Positions 7,752-18,402 of a DNA stretch of 64,000 nt are shown in pieces; the first letter of the stretch is position 1; every line of letters begins with the position of its first letter. The notes under the pieces were generated by a model that was not told the origin of the DNA, searched no databases, and saw only the letters and a list, made by a program, of their open reading frames with translations. This stretch comes from Betaproteobacteria bacterium (lineage in GTDB: Bacteria; Pseudomonadota; Gammaproteobacteria; Burkholderiales; SG8-41), in contig JAOTVX010000006.1 in NCBI GenBank assembly GCA_029863175.1, positions 62,001 through 126,000 of the forward strand, read 5' to 3'. A program made the position numbers and the translations under genes.

Positions 7752-7969
7752 CCCGCGGGATCGAACCGGCACCGGTAATCGAAGCCGTTCGCCTTGAGGG
7801 TTCTGAACAGCGGACGCGGTTCGCAGGGCACGAGCATGACCACTTTCGACCCGCGTGGGAGCGCTTCGAGCGTTTCGAGCATGCATTCGAACGGCCGCGG
7901 TGGCTCCCACCCCCGCGCATCGATGTTTCGAAACAGCTCGAGTATTTTGCGCTCGGTGCCTTCACTCAT
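7688..7969 (-). CDS. DUF2249 domain protein
   Basis: A 93-residue cytoplasmic protein matching the DUF2249 pattern: IDARGWEPPRPF near the N-terminus, a central LPRGSKVVMLV strand, PCEPRPLFRTLKANGF and a final FEVTVW strand. The fold is TusA-like and the family often accompanies denitrification or NO-related genes; its biochemical role is not established. A perfect FNR/DNR-type palindrome lies 110 bp upstream at 8079-8092. The 3' end overlaps the convergent ctaA-like gene by 64 bp, an unusually long antisense overlap. Confidence 0.8.
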   Translation of the reverse strand: MSEGTERKILELFRNIDARGWEPPRPFECMLETLEALPRGSKVVMLVPCEPRPLFRTLKANGFDYRCRFDPAGHFEVTVWHAADTLASSASLD

Positions 7970-8078
7970 GGCGTGGCCCGTCTGCTGCGAACGTATTCAG
8001 CCGGGTTTCACGGGAATCCGCTTGCCCGCAAGACCTGGCATGCCGCGGTCAGAATAGGCAGGCCCCCGGGGTGCTGCC

Positions 8079-8092
8079 TTGATACCCATCAA
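8079..8092 (-). promoter_or_regulatory. FNR/DNR-type site TTGAT-ACCC-ATCAA
   Basis: A perfectly symmetric site in the gap between the DUF2249 start (7969) and the end of the radical SAM gene, placed to control DUF2249. Confidence 0.7.
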
Positions 8093-8107
8093 GAAATGGA
8101 AAGGGGA

Positions 8108-8125
8108 AGCCCCGCTTTCGGGGCT
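8108..8125 (-). terminator. Hairpin at the end of the radical SAM gene
   Basis: AGCCCCG and CGGGGCT form a 7-bp stem with a 4-nt loop right at the stop codon of the minus-strand radical SAM gene. On that strand it is followed by a pyrimidine-rich stretch, suggesting an intrinsic terminator, though without a clean U tract. Confidence 0.5.
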
Positions 8126-10026
8126 CAGGACTGCGCGCGTGCTTCGCTCCAAGGCTCGAGCACGAGGTGGAACACCGACAAGTCGATGGCCAGGCGCGCG
8201 CGCAGCGGCTCGGCCACCGAGATGTAAATACGGTCGCCATAGCGCGCCAGCCGGGCGAGCATGCGTTCCAGGTAGAGCAGCTGCTGTTGTTGCGCTTCCT
8301 CGACAATCAGCGTCACGCGGGCCTGGGTTCCCCGCAGCAGTCGGGGCAGCCTACGTGCGCATCGCGCGTAGAACGCGCGCCCCAGCGCTCCCTTTAACCG
8401 GATCTCCAGCTGCGGTGCCAGCCCTTGTTCGAGTTTCAGCTCGACCGCGGCGCCGGCCCGCGCCAGGTGCCGCCCGACGGCGCGCTGGAGCGCGACGAAC
8501 CACCGCGTGGCCGCGGCGCCGTCGGTTGTGAACGCTCCCCGAAAATGCCGCTCGACAAAGTCCCGCATTGACAGCGCCGCGATCCAGTCCATCACCGCGA
8601 GCGGGATCTTGGTGGGTGCTGTCCAGGGCAGGCTGCGCAGAAACTGAAGAACGCGCGGCACGCCGCCCGGCAGGAGTCCCTTCACGAGAAGGCGGGTTAA
8701 GATCGAGACGCGCTCACCCAGCGTGTAATTGCCGCGATAAATCGGCGCGCGCATATGGCGTGCCTTGTTGCGAACGCGCCGCGCGATGCCGCGGTCGCTC
8801 AGCAGGCGCCGGTAGAGCCTCTGATAGCCGGCAATCATCTCCTCGTAGCTCATGCGTTTCGGCACGACATTGGTCGCAAGCTGCGTGTTATCGCTGGCAT
8901 CGGCTTCCCCGAGCAGCCGTCCCTCCTTGCGCAGCCGCTCGTGGAGGGGCGTCTTGGGCAGGGCCGTGAGCAGCCCGATCATCGCGACCTGGATCCCTGA
9001 GCTCGAGATGAAGCGTTGCTGCCGCTCGAAGGTTGCCGGCGTGTCGTTGTCGAAGCCGACAATGAATCCCCCCAGCACGTCGATGCCATGCGCGAAGATG
9101 CGCCGGATCGAGGTCAGGACGTCCTCATGGGTGTTCTGCGTCTTGCGGGTTTCCTTGAGGGTCGCCTCGTCGGGGGATTCGATGCCGATGAACACCCACT
9201 CGAAGTTGGCCTCGCGCATGAGCTGCAGCAGCTCGGTGTCCTGCGCGAGATTGAGGGAGGCCTCCGTGCCGAAGTTGAACCGGTAGTCGTGACGCAGCTG
9301 GTAATCTCGGAGAAAACGCAGGAGCTCCTTGGCGACCGCCTTGTGTCCGATCAGGTTGTCGTCCACGAAAAACGCGTTGCGCACATGAAGCGCCCGCAAC
9401 GCGTCGAGCTCGCGCTCGACCTGCGGCAGGGTCTTCCAGCGCGGCCGGCGCCCGAACATCACGATGATGTCGCAAAACTCGCAACGGAACGGGCAGCCGC
9501 GCGAGAACTGCAGCGTCGCCGTTGTGTAGTGCCGGAGCTTGAGCAGGTCGAAACGCGGCACCGGTGAGTCGGCCAGCGCGACCGTACCCGTTTCGCGGTA
9601 GAGCGGGCGGGGCCGGCCGGCGGTATAGTCGCAGCAGAACGCCTTCCAGATGTACTCCGCCTCGCCGGACACCACGGTATCGGCAAGGGCCGCGTAGCGC
9701 TCGGGACAAAGTGACGCGTAGCTGCCGCCCGCGACGGTGTAGTAGCCCTGCCTGCGGAAATGGCGCAAGAGCTCCGCCTGGCGGCGGTGCTGCGCGCCCA
9801 TCCCGCACACGCCGACGATATCGGCGTCAGGTTTCAGCGGCACGGGTTCGATGTTCTCGTCGATGATCCGCACCTCCCAGTCCGGCGGGCACAGTGCGGC
9901 GAGCGTGGCGAGACCGAGCGGGGGATTGACCGCGCGCTTGCCCGAGAGGATCTCGCGCAGCGCCCAGCGGAAGCTCCAGAAGCTTTCGTTGAAGCGGGGA
10001 TTGACCAGCAGCAGTCGGACGGTCAC
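8125..10026 (-). CDS. B12-binding-type radical SAM protein with DUF4070-like region
   Basis: This 633-residue protein begins with a cobalamin-binding-like Rossmann domain ([24 protein letters not shown]). The radical SAM core has the CxxxCxxC motif CPFRCEFC at about residues 180-187, and a DUF4070-type region follows, including [19 protein letters not shown]. The layout resembles the hopanoid C-2 methylase HpnP and its relatives, but the C-terminal 150 residues are extra and the substrate is unknown. Its start overlaps the nirE stop by 4 bp (ATGA), so it is translationally coupled to the enzyme that makes precorrin-2. This raises a possible link to heme d1 or corrinoid-dependent methylation, but that is inference only. 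Confidence 0.8.
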   Translation of the reverse strand: MTVRLLLVNPRFNESFWSFRWALREILSGKRAVNPPLGLATLAALCPPDWEVRIIDENIEPVPLKPDADIVGVCGMGAQHRRQAELLRHFRRQGYYTVAGGSYASLCPERYAALADTVVSGEAEYIWKAFCCDYTAGRPRPLYRETGTVALADSPVPRFDLLKLRHYTTATLQFSRGCPFRCEFCDIIVMFGRRPRWKTLPQVERELDALRALHVRNAFFVDDNLIGHKAVAKELLRFLRDYQLRHDYRFNFGTEASLNLAQDTELLQLMREANFEWVFIGIESPDEATLKETRKTQNTHEDVLTSIRRIFAHGIDVLGGFIVGFDNDTPATFERQQRFISSSGIQVAMIGLLTALPKTPLHERLRKEGRLLGEADASDNTQLATNVVPKRMSYEEMIAGYQRLYRRLLSDRGIARRVRNKARHMRAPIYRGNYTLGERVSILTRLLVKGLLPGGVPRVLQFLRSLPWTAPTKIPLAVMDWIAALSMRDFVERHFRGAFTTDGAAATRWFVALQRAVGRHLARAGAAVELKLEQGLAPQLEIRLKGALGRAFYARCARRLPRLLRGTQARVTLIVEEAQQQQLLYLERMLARLARYGDRIYISVAEPLRARLAIDLSVFHLVLEPWSEARAQS

Positions 10027-10904
10027 GTGTTATGGCGCTGCATCAATGCGAGCATGACTGGATCGAGGTAGTGCAGTTCGTTGGGCGGCTTGTTCGAAAT
10101 CGAAGCGGGCCGATCCAGCGGCCCCGGCGCGAACCACGCCAGACGGCGATGAAGCTTGACGACTTTTCCCACGATCAGCAGCACGGGCGACTTGAGGCCA
10201 ACGGCGGCCACGAGATCGGGCAGGGTTTCGAGGGTGCCGGGAACTACACGCTGCTCTTGCGTGGTGCCCGACTGCACCGCTGCCGCCGGCGTTGTCACGG
10301 GCAGGCCGTGCCGTACGAGCTGGCGGCAAATCTCCGGCAGCCCGCCGAGGCCCATGTAGATGACGGCGGTCTGGTGCGGGCGTGCGAGCGCTTCCCAGTC
10401 GAGGTTGACCGTGCCGTCCTTCAGATGCCCGGTCGCGAAAATGCAGGACTGCGCGTAGTCGCGGTGGGTGAGCGGGATGCCCGCGTAGCTGGCAATGCCG
10501 TTTGCCGCAGTAACACCCGGCACCACCTCGTACGGTATGCCGCAGCTCGCGAGCGCCTCGAGTTCCTCCCCCCCGCGCCCGAAAAAGAATGGGTCACCGC
10601 CTTTCAGCCGCGCCACGCATTTGCCCGCGAGCGCGAGGCTGACCAGCAGTTTGTTGATCTCCTCCTGCGGCATCGAATGACGGCTGCAGCGTTTGCCGGC
10701 ATAGATGCGTTCGGCGCTGCGCCGAGCGAGCGCTAGGATGCCATCGCCAATCAGGTTGTCGTAGACCACGACGTCCGCCTGCTGCAGCCGCCGCAGGGCG
10801 CGCAACGTCAACAACTCGGGATCACCGGGTCCGGCGCCGATCAGGTAAACGGTACCCGTGCCACCGTGATTCGGGAGCGAGCTGGGTATGCCCTGAACTT
10901 GCAC
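10023..10904 (-). CDS. nirE: Uroporphyrinogen-III C-methyltransferase (NirE/CobA)
   Basis: A 293-residue SAM-dependent methyltransferase converting uroporphyrinogen III to precorrin-2, the first committed step to heme d1 (and siroheme or B12). Family motifs are [16 protein letters not shown] at the N-terminus, [16 protein letters not shown] and [10 protein letters not shown], and GLVR-like segments later. It lacks the CysG dehydrogenase/ferrochelatase half. A GTG start is preceded by AAGGAGG on the minus strand. It is divergent from nirS, with a shared FNR/DNR site at 10979 between them, so NirE rather than a housekeeping CobA is the better name. Confidence 0.9.
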   Translation of the reverse strand: MQVQGIPSSLPNHGGTGTVYLIGAGPGDPELLTLRALRRLQQADVVVYDNLIGDGILALARRSAERIYAGKRCSRHSMPQEEINKLLVSLALAGKCVARLKGGDPFFFGRGGEELEALASCGIPYEVVPGVTAANGIASYAGIPLTHRDYAQSCIFATGHLKDGTVNLDWEALARPHQTAVIYMGLGGLPEICRQLVRHGLPVTTPAAAVQSGTTQEQRVVPGTLETLPDLVAAVGLKSPVLLIVGKVVKLHRRLAWFAPGPLDRPASISNKPPNELHYLDPVMLALMQRHNT

Positions 10905-10939
10905 GAATCGCCTCCTTGCAAAAACGTGTGACAGACTGA

Positions 10940-12850
<1,911 letters not shown>

Positions 12851-12863
12851 AAAAGGAGCTGCA

Positions 12864-13178
12864 ATGCGCGGTCGTATCCTGTTCGTAACTTTCCTGGTCA
12901 CTGCCGGCGTCAGCGCGATGCCGGCGGCGCAGGCCAGCGAGACCCTGCTCAAGAAGTACAACTGCACGGCGTGCCACGCGGTCGACAAGAAGCTCGTCGG
13001 TCCCGCGTACAAGGACGTGGCGAAAAAATACAAGGGTCAGAAGGACGCCGCTGCCAAGCTCGCCGCAAAGGTGAAAAAGGGCGGGTCGGGCGTGTGGGGG
13101 CCCATACCGATGCCGCCCAATGCAGCGGTCCCCGACGCCGATCTGAAGAAGATGGCGGATTACATCCTCGCGCTCTAG
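12864..13178 (+). CDS. nirM: Cytochrome c551/c552, electron donor to NirS
   Basis: A 104-residue exported monoheme cytochrome c. The signal peptide ends near PAAQAS, the heme site is CTACH, and the WGPIPMPPN loop carries the axial Met. It closely matches Pseudomonas-type c551 in size and layout. The ATG has an excellent ribosome binding site (AAAGGAG) and begins 14 bp after nirS, so the two are co-transcribed. It passes electrons from the bc1 complex to NirS. A strong hairpin follows immediately. Confidence 0.93.
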   Translation: MRGRILFVTFLVTAGVSAMPAAQASETLLKKYNCTACHAVDKKLVGPAYKDVAKKYKGQKDAAAKLAAKVKKGGSGVWGPIPMPPNAAVPDADLKKMADYILAL

Positions 13179-13210
13179 GATTTTGGCGGGGTAAATCCCG
13201 CCAAAATCCT
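13177..13210 (+). terminator. Perfect 14-bp hairpin after nirM
   Basis: AGGATTTTGGCGGG pairs exactly with CCCGCCAAAATCCT across a 6-nt loop, starting within the nirM stop codon. There is no U tract, so it may act as a processing or mRNA-stability element that keeps nirSM messages abundant. It is one of a family of similar hairpins in this window. Confidence 0.7.
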
Positions 13211-13311
13211 GATGCAAGATTTCGCGGTCGCACCAGGCATCATCTCTCGCGCGGAGACCCGCGGCGTGCGACTGGGCGCCCCTGGCGTCTGACCCGATGC
13301 AGGTTCCTTGA

Positions 13312-13341
13312 GAATTTGTCGGGTGAATGCCCGACAAATTC
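13312..13341 (+). terminator. 12-bp hairpin directly before the nirC site
   Basis: GAATTTGTCGGG pairs with CCCGACAAATTC across a 6-nt loop, and the FNR/DNR site begins at the next base. It lies about 130 bp beyond nirM and belongs to the same hairpin family as those at 13177 and 13724. Confidence 0.6.
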
Positions 13342-13355
13342 TTGATCCAAATCAA
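13342..13355 (+). promoter_or_regulatory. FNR/DNR-type site TTGAT-CCAA-ATCAA upstream of nirC
   Basis: A symmetric palindrome 34 bp before the nirC ATG. It suggests that nirC and the heme d1 genes form a second transcript separate from nirSM. Confidence 0.75.
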
Positions 13356-13389
13356 CACGTCCGGGCTCTGACTCCCGCATGTTCTGTGC

Positions 13390-13725
13390 ATGTCTTTTTT
13401 CCATCGAGCGCTGTGGTTGGTGCCTGCCCTGATGTGCACGGCGAGCGTTGCGGCAGGACAGACGGTCGGCGCGACTCGGCAGAAGGAGTTGGTCCGCCTC
13501 GTGCGCCAGGACTGCGGTTCCTGTCACGGCATGACGCTCAAAGGCGGGCTCGGGCCGCCGCTCACAGCGCAGGCGCTGAAGGAGAAGTCGGCCGAGGGCC
13601 TGAGGGCGACCATTCTAGGAGGACGGCCCGGCACGCCGATGCCGCCGTGGCGCGGGTTCATGAACGAGGCGGATGTCGATTGGATCGTGAACGAATTGCT
13701 CAAAGGATTCCCGGTTGAACGCTAG
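13390..13725 (+). CDS. nirC: Cytochrome c55X (NirC)
   Basis: A 111-residue exported monoheme cytochrome with a signal peptide ending near VAAGQ, the heme motif CGSCHG, a PGTPMPPW segment with the likely Met ligand, and a final helix (VDWIVNELL). NirC is proposed to donate or accept electrons during heme d1 maturation or insertion into NirS. The position between nirM and nirF and the small size support NirC over a general c-type cytochrome. Confidence 0.88.
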   Translation: MSFFHRALWLVPALMCTASVAAGQTVGATRQKELVRLVRQDCGSCHGMTLKGGLGPPLTAQALKEKSAEGLRATILGGRPGTPMPPWRGFMNEADVDWIVNELLKGFPVER

Positions 13726-13757
13726 GAATTTGTCGAACTATCGTCCGACACATTCCT
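13724..13757 (+). terminator. 12-bp hairpin between nirC and nirF
   Basis: AGGAATTTGTCG pairs with CGACACATTCCT with one mismatch, starting inside the nirC stop codon. As nirF follows closely without a visible new site, this is probably an mRNA-processing or attenuating hairpin rather than a full terminator. Confidence 0.55.
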
Positions 13758-13794
13758 AATGTGGGACGGTTTGCGGCAAAACAGCGAGCGCAAA

Positions 13795-14970
13795 ATGAAA
13801 GATCCCAGATTGCTCCTGATCGGCGCGGCGCTTGTGCTTGCTAGCTGCGCGCAGATGGAGCTGCGCGGCACGGGCGATCTCGGTGTCATCATCGAACGCG
13901 CGGCGGGCCGCGTGCAGATCGTGGACACGACCCGGGAGACCAAACTGGGAACCGTCGAGGGGCTGGGCGATCTGTCGCACGCCTCGGTCGTCTTTTCGCG
14001 GGACGGACGCTATGCCTACGTGTTCGGGCGCGATGGCGGACTCACCAAAGTGGATCTCCTGCGCATACGCATCGATCGGCGCGTGATGCAATCCGGCAAC
14101 AGCATCGGCGGCGCCATTTCGCAGGACGGAAGGCTCATCGCCGCTGCGAACTACACGCCCGGTGGCGTGCGCGTCTTCGACGCGGAAACGCTCGAGCTGC
14201 TCGCCGACATCCCCGCCACCTACGGGGACGGCAGCCAGCGCGCGAAGGTCGTCGGCCTCGAGGACACGTCCGGGAACCGCTTCGCCTTCAGCCTGTTCGA
14301 GGCCGGGGAAATCTGGGTGGCCGACCTCTCGGCGCCGCGCGCGCCACAAGTGAGGAAGTTCAGGGACATCGGCCGGCAGCCCTACGACGCGCTGGTCACG
14401 CCCGACGGGCGCTACTACATCGCGGGCCTCTTCGGTGAGGACGGCGTCGCGATGCTCGATCTGTGGCATCCCGAGCGCGGCGTGAAGCGCGTGCTTGCCG
14501 GCTATGGCAGGGGCGAGCAGCCGCTTCCGGTCTACAAGATGCCGCACTTGGAAGGCTGGGCGATGGCTGGCAGCCTGGCGTTCCTGCCTGCCGTCGGCCG
14601 CCATGAGGTGCTGGTCGTCGATACCGCGACCTGGGGCGAAGCCGGACGGATCAAGGTCGCCGGCCAGCCGGTGTTCGTCATGGCGCGGCCCGACGGGCGC
14701 CAGGTCTGGGTCAACTTCGCGTTTCCGGACAACGATAAGGTCCAGGTGATCGATACCGAGACGCGCAGGATCGTGAAGACGCTCGTTCCGGGGAAAGCGG
14801 TGTTGCACATGGAATTCACGCCGCGCGGCGAGGCGGTGTGGATCTCGGCCCGCGACGAGGGCCGTGTCCTGGTCTACGACACGGCGACGCTCGAGCACCG
14901 CGCGCTGCTACTCGCCGACAACCCGAGCGGAATCTTCTTTACCTCGCGTGCTTTCCGGATGGGGCTGTGA
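13795..14970 (+). CDS. nirF: Heme d1 biosynthesis protein NirF
   Basis: A 391-residue periplasmic beta-propeller required for a late step of heme d1 synthesis, homologous to the NirS d1 domain. The N-terminus is a short lipoprotein-type signal with the lipobox LASC, so it is probably membrane anchored. I chose the ATG at 13795 because it begins the lipoprotein signal; an ATG at 13759 would add 12 residues encoded partly by the preceding hairpin. It is followed one base later by nirDL. Propeller repeats of the form VxFSRDGRYAYV and VMARPDGRQVWV are visible. Confidence 0.92.
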   Translation: MKDPRLLLIGAALVLASCAQMELRGTGDLGVIIERAAGRVQIVDTTRETKLGTVEGLGDLSHASVVFSRDGRYAYVFGRDGGLTKVDLLRIRIDRRVMQSGNSIGGAISQDGRLIAAANYTPGGVRVFDAETLELLADIPATYGDGSQRAKVVGLEDTSGNRFAFSLFEAGEIWVADLSAPRAPQVRKFRDIGRQPYDALVTPDGRYYIAGLFGEDGVAMLDLWHPERGVKRVLAGYGRGEQPLPVYKMPHLEGWAMAGSLAFLPAVGRHEVLVVDTATWGEAGRIKVAGQPVFVMARPDGRQVWVNFAFPDNDKVQVIDTETRRIVKTLVPGKAVLHMEFTPRGEAVWISARDEGRVLVYDTATLEHRALLLADNPSGIFFTSRAFRMGL

Positions 14971-14971
14971 C

Positions 14972-15952
14972 ATGGATGGGCTCGAGCTGCAGTTGCTGAA
15001 CGACTTTCAGCGCGGCTTTCCGCTGTGCCCGGAGCCGTTCGGCGAAATCGCGCGGCGCTGTAACATCGACCCGGCGAAGGTCATCGGGGCGTACAGGAAG
15101 CTTGCGGCGGAAGGTGCCGTGAGCCGCATCGGTGCGGTGTTCGCGCCTAACTGCGTCGGGGCGAGCACGCTGGCCGCGATGCGGGTGCCCCAAGAGCGCC
15201 TTTCGGAGGTTGCGCAATGCGTCAGCGCGTACCACGAGGTCAATCACAATTACGAACGCGAGCACGACTGGAATCTCTGGTTTGTCGTGACTGCGCCGGA
15301 CAAGGCGCGGCTGACCGACGTGTTGGCGGAAATCGAGCGGGAGTGCGGCCTGGGGGTCATGTCATTGCCGCTCGAGGAGGACTTTCACATCGATCTTGGC
15401 TTCGACCTGCGCGACGGCACGGTGCCGGCGCGAGGCTCGCGGCCCGCCGTAGGGCCTCTCGAGCTGACTGCCGACGAGTCCGCGCTTGTGGCCGCCCTGC
15501 AGCCGGGAATCCCGGTGGCTCCGCGGCCGTACGCGGAGCTGGGGCGTCGCGCGGGCATGACCGAGTCCGGAACGATTGCGCAGCTTCAGCGCTGGCTCGG
15601 GGCGGGCGTCATCCGGCGCTTCGGGGTCGTGGTCCGGCATCACGAGCTCGGTTTCGGCGCCAATGCAATGGTCGTGCTGGATGTCCCCGATCCAGAGGTG
15701 GGGCGCGCCGGGCGCCGTCTGGCCGCGGCGCACGGGGTCACGCTTTGCTACCGGCGTCCGCGCGCGCTGCCGCAATGGCGCTACAACCTGTTCTGCATGA
15801 TCCACGGCCGCAGCCGCGAGGCGGTTCTGGCACAGCTCGCGCCGCTGTGCGAGCGCGGCGGGCTTGCGGATTATCCGCGGGAGGTTCTCTTCAGCTGCCG
15901 CCGCTTCAAGCAACGCGGCGCCCGTTACGTGGAGGAAGCGGCTCATGGATGA
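14972..15952 (+). CDS. nirDL: Siroheme decarboxylase NirD-NirL fusion
   Basis: A 326-residue cytoplasmic protein of two AsnC/Lrp-like modules in one chain. It participates with NirG and NirH in decarboxylating siroheme to 12,18-didecarboxysiroheme. The NirD half (about 1-150) contains EPFGEIARRCNI, RIGAVFAP and HNYERE. The NirL half (about 160-320) contains RPYAELGRRAGM, IRRFGVVVRH and LPQWRYNLFCMIHG. Its ATG follows the nirF stop by one base and its 3' end overlaps nirG by 8 bp. Fused NirDL is known in other betaproteobacterial denitrifiers. Confidence 0.93.
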   Translation: MDGLELQLLNDFQRGFPLCPEPFGEIARRCNIDPAKVIGAYRKLAAEGAVSRIGAVFAPNCVGASTLAAMRVPQERLSEVAQCVSAYHEVNHNYEREHDWNLWFVVTAPDKARLTDVLAEIERECGLGVMSLPLEEDFHIDLGFDLRDGTVPARGSRPAVGPLELTADESALVAALQPGIPVAPRPYAELGRRAGMTESGTIAQLQRWLGAGVIRRFGVVVRHHELGFGANAMVVLDVPDPEVGRAGRRLAAAHGVTLCYRRPRALPQWRYNLFCMIHGRSREAVLAQLAPLCERGGLADYPREVLFSCRRFKQRGARYVEEAAHG

Positions 15953-16388
15953 GCTCGACCGCGCTGTCGTGAACGCGTTCCAAGGCGACTTTCCGGTGAC
16001 GCAGCAGCCGTTCCGCGATGCGGCGGCCCGGCTCGGCATGAGCGAGGAAGAGCTCATCGAACGCATTCGGCGACTGCTCGACCAGCGTGTGCTGACGCGC
16101 TTCGGGCCATTGTGGCAGGTCGAGCGCCTGGGGGGCGCGTATGCGCTGGCGGCCATGAAGGTTCCACGCGCCGAATTCGAGCGGGTGGCGGAGAAAGTGA
16201 ACGCCTTGCCCGAGGTTGCGCACAACTACGAGCGCGAGCATGCGTTCAACATGTGGTTCGTGCTGGCCACTGAAACGCCGGCGGCGCTCGACGACGCGGC
16301 TGCCCGCATCGAGCGGGAGACCGGCCATCGTGTCTACCTCATGCCCAAGGCCGAGGAATATTTCGTCGGCCTGACGCTCGCCGCATGA
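15945..16388 (+). CDS. nirG: Siroheme decarboxylase subunit NirG
   Basis: A 147-residue AsnC/Lrp-like protein of the siroheme decarboxylase set. It shares QPFRDAAARLGM, LTRFGPLWQ and HNYEREHAFNMWFV with NirD, which distinguishes it as NirG rather than NirL or NirH. It overlaps nirDL by 8 bp and nirH by 4 bp (ATGA), so the whole set is translationally coupled. It acts in the cytoplasm after CysG/Met8-type siroheme formation, which is not encoded in this window. Confidence 0.92.
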   Translation: MDELDRAVVNAFQGDFPVTQQPFRDAAARLGMSEEELIERIRRLLDQRVLTRFGPLWQVERLGGAYALAAMKVPRAEFERVAEKVNALPEVAHNYEREHAFNMWFVLATETPAALDDAAARIERETGHRVYLMPKAEEYFVGLTLAA

Positions 16389-16894
16389 ACGCCCCCGTCG
16401 AACCCTTCGTTCCGGACGCTGTGGACCGGCGCATCGTCGTTGCGACCCAGGCCGGCCTGCCGCTGGTGCCGTGTCCCTACGATGCGGTGGCCGAGCAGGT
16501 CGGCGTCTCCGCGGAGGAGGTGATGTCCCGTATCCGCAAAATGCTCGCCGCAGGCGCGATTCGACGGATCGGCGTCGTGCCGAATCACTACGCGCTCGGT
16601 TACCGCTCCAATGGGATGAGCGTTTGGGACGTGCCGGACGATCAAGCGGACGAGCTCGGGCGCCGAATCGGGGCGTTGCCGTTCGTGACCCACTGCTATC
16701 TGCGCGTCAGGCACCTGCCGGATTGGCCGTACAACCTCTTTGCCATGGTGCATGGCAGGAGCCGTGCAGACGTCGAGGCCAAGGTGCAGGAAATCGCGGC
16801 GCTTGCGGGCGACGCCGATTGCGGCCACGAGGTGCTCTACAGCACCCGCATCCTGAAGAAAACGGGGCTGCGCCTCAAGAACATTGACGAGTGA
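16385..16894 (+). CDS. nirH: Siroheme decarboxylase subunit NirH
   Basis: A 169-residue AsnC/Lrp-like protein resembling the NirL half of nirDL (RIGVVPNHYALGYRSNGM, LPDWPYNLFAMVHGRSR). NirG-NirH and NirD-NirL form paired decarboxylase complexes. It begins at an ATG overlapping the nirG stop, and the run of coupled genes ends here: a 188-bp repeat-rich gap separates it from nirJ. Confidence 0.92.
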   Translation: MNAPVEPFVPDAVDRRIVVATQAGLPLVPCPYDAVAEQVGVSAEEVMSRIRKMLAAGAIRRIGVVPNHYALGYRSNGMSVWDVPDDQADELGRRIGALPFVTHCYLRVRHLPDWPYNLFAMVHGRSRADVEAKVQEIAALAGDADCGHEVLYSTRILKKTGLRLKNIDE

Positions 16895-17082
16895 TGGAAA
16901 CTGGTGATGAGTACTGGTGATAGGAACTGGTGATGAGTGCTGGTAATGTAACCGCTTAACTGCTTAACTGATTTTCCATCACCATTTTCCATCACCATTT
17001 TCCATCACCATCGTTCATCACCATTAATCATCACTTCTTGGTTCAAATGATAAGTGATGAGTAAAGAGCGATCTGGCGTGCC
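16895..17082 (+). repeat. Intergenic inverted short-word repeat between nirH and nirJ
   Basis: Copies of the word CTGGTGATGAG (16899-16945) face copies of CATCACCATTTTCC (16977-17035). The arms are imperfect reverse complements (GGAAACTGGTGATG against GGAAAATGGTGATG) and would form a long stem with internal periodicity of 11-17 nt. The centre carries a short direct repeat of CTTAACTG. No FNR/DNR site is visible, so nirJ probably depends on read-through from nirC. Confidence 0.75.
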
Positions 17083-18279
17083 ATGTTTAGAGTGACGCAA
17101 TTCATGCAGGAGCTGCGGGACCCGACGCCGCTCGGACCGAAGCGGACTCCGCCGGGGCCCGTCGTGATCTGGAACCTGATTCGCCGCTGCAATCTCACCT
17201 GCCAGCATTGCTACTCCATTTCGGCGGACCGGGATTTTCCCGGTGAGCTCTCGACCGCCGAGATCCATACCGTCATGGACGACCTGAAGCGTTTCGGCGT
17301 TCCGGTGCTGATCCTCTCCGGCGGCGAGCCGCTGCTGCGGCCCGACGTGTTCGACATCGCCCGGCGCGCGAAAGCAATGGGCTTCTACGTCGGATTGTCA
17401 TCGAACGGCACGCTGATCGGCGCGGAAAATATCGACCGCATTGCCGCCATCGGCTTCGACTACGTCGGCGTGAGTCTCGACGGCATCCGGGAGACGCACG
17501 ACCGTTTTCGCCGCAAGCGCGGGGCGTTCGAGGCTTCCCTTGCCGGGATCCGGCTCTGCCGTGATGCCGGCATCAAGATCGGCGTTCGGTTCACGGCCAC
17601 GCAAGACAACGCGCACGACCTGCCGGGGCTGCTCGCGCTGGTGGACGAGGAGGGCATCGACAGGTTCTACCTCTCCCATCTCAATTACGCGGGGCGCGGC
17701 AACGTGAACCGCAAGCACGATGCCGTTCTGGCGACCTCGCGTCGCGTCATGGACGTGATCTTCGACGCGTGCTGGGACCATCTCGAACGGGGCGCGTCCA
17801 AGGAATTCGTGACAGGCAACAACGATGCCGATGGGGTCTATCTCCTGCACTGGGTGCGGGCGCGTTTCCCGGAGATGGAAGGTCACCTGCGCGCGAAGCT
17901 CGCGCAATGGGGCGGAAACTCATCGGGCGTGAATGTGGCCAATATCGACAACGTCGGCAACGTCCACCCCGACACGATGTGGTGGCATTATTCTCTGGGA
18001 AACGTCCGCGAGCGCCCGTTCTCGGCGATCTGGAAGGATACGACCGATCCACTGATGGCGGGGCTCAAGGCGAGCCCCCGCCGGATCAAGGGCCGGTGCG
18101 GCGAATGCGCGTATTTCGACGTCTGCGGCGGCAACACGCGCGTGCGCGCGCAGCAGCTGACGGGCGATCCCTGGGAAGAGGATCCCGCGTGCTACCTGAC
18201 CGACGAGGAGATCGGGCTCTCGCAGCCGCGCGACCGGATCGCGGTGACGCCCTACAGCCGTGCGCGAGCGAAGCTCTAG
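17083..18279 (+). CDS. nirJ: Radical SAM heme d1 biosynthesis protein NirJ
   Basis: A 398-residue radical SAM enzyme that removes propionate side chains from didecarboxysiroheme to form the oxo groups of heme d1. The radical SAM CxxxCxxC is CNLTCQHC at about residue 43, followed by a GGEPLL SAM-binding segment. A C-terminal cysteine cluster (CGECAYFDVCGG and a later C) holds an auxiliary iron-sulfur cluster. Length and motifs are complete. It is flanked on both sides by repeat-type intergenic DNA. Confidence 0.93.
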   Translation: MFRVTQFMQELRDPTPLGPKRTPPGPVVIWNLIRRCNLTCQHCYSISADRDFPGELSTAEIHTVMDDLKRFGVPVLILSGGEPLLRPDVFDIARRAKAMGFYVGLSSNGTLIGAENIDRIAAIGFDYVGVSLDGIRETHDRFRRKRGAFEASLAGIRLCRDAGIKIGVRFTATQDNAHDLPGLLALVDEEGIDRFYLSHLNYAGRGNVNRKHDAVLATSRRVMDVIFDACWDHLERGASKEFVTGNNDADGVYLLHWVRARFPEMEGHLRAKLAQWGGNSSGVNVANIDNVGNVHPDTMWWHYSLGNVRERPFSAIWKDTTDPLMAGLKASPRRIKGRCGECAYFDVCGGNTRVRAQQLTGDPWEEDPACYLTDEEIGLSQPRDRIAVTPYSRARAKL

Positions 18280-18402
18280 AACCGCAAGAATACAATACAA
18301 AAACTAGCCGCAGATATACGCCGATATACGCAGATGAAATCTCCTGCTAAGCGCGGTCTTGGTTGTGAATAATCTGCGTTCATTTGCGTTCATCTGCGGT
18401 TT
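18280..18402 (+). repeat. Inverted short-word repeat running into the 5' end of nirN
   Basis: The left arm at about 18306-18336 has the words CGCAGATATACGC and CCGATATACGCAGATG. The right arm at about 18373-18400 has CTGCGTTCATTTGCG and TTCATCTGCGGT. The right arm is the coding sequence for about residues 4-12 of NirN. The same word family occurs at 24964, 42193 and 43296. Confidence 0.75.

Noticed and set aside
10023..10904. Assignment as siroheme synthase CysG
   Set aside because: Only the methyltransferase domain is present; the dehydrogenase/ferrochelatase half is missing and the context is heme d1 synthesis.
16895..17082. CRISPR-like array between nirH and nirJ
   Set aside because: The words are 11-17 nt, adjoining or nearly so, of varying period and lack unique spacers of equal length; no cas gene is present.
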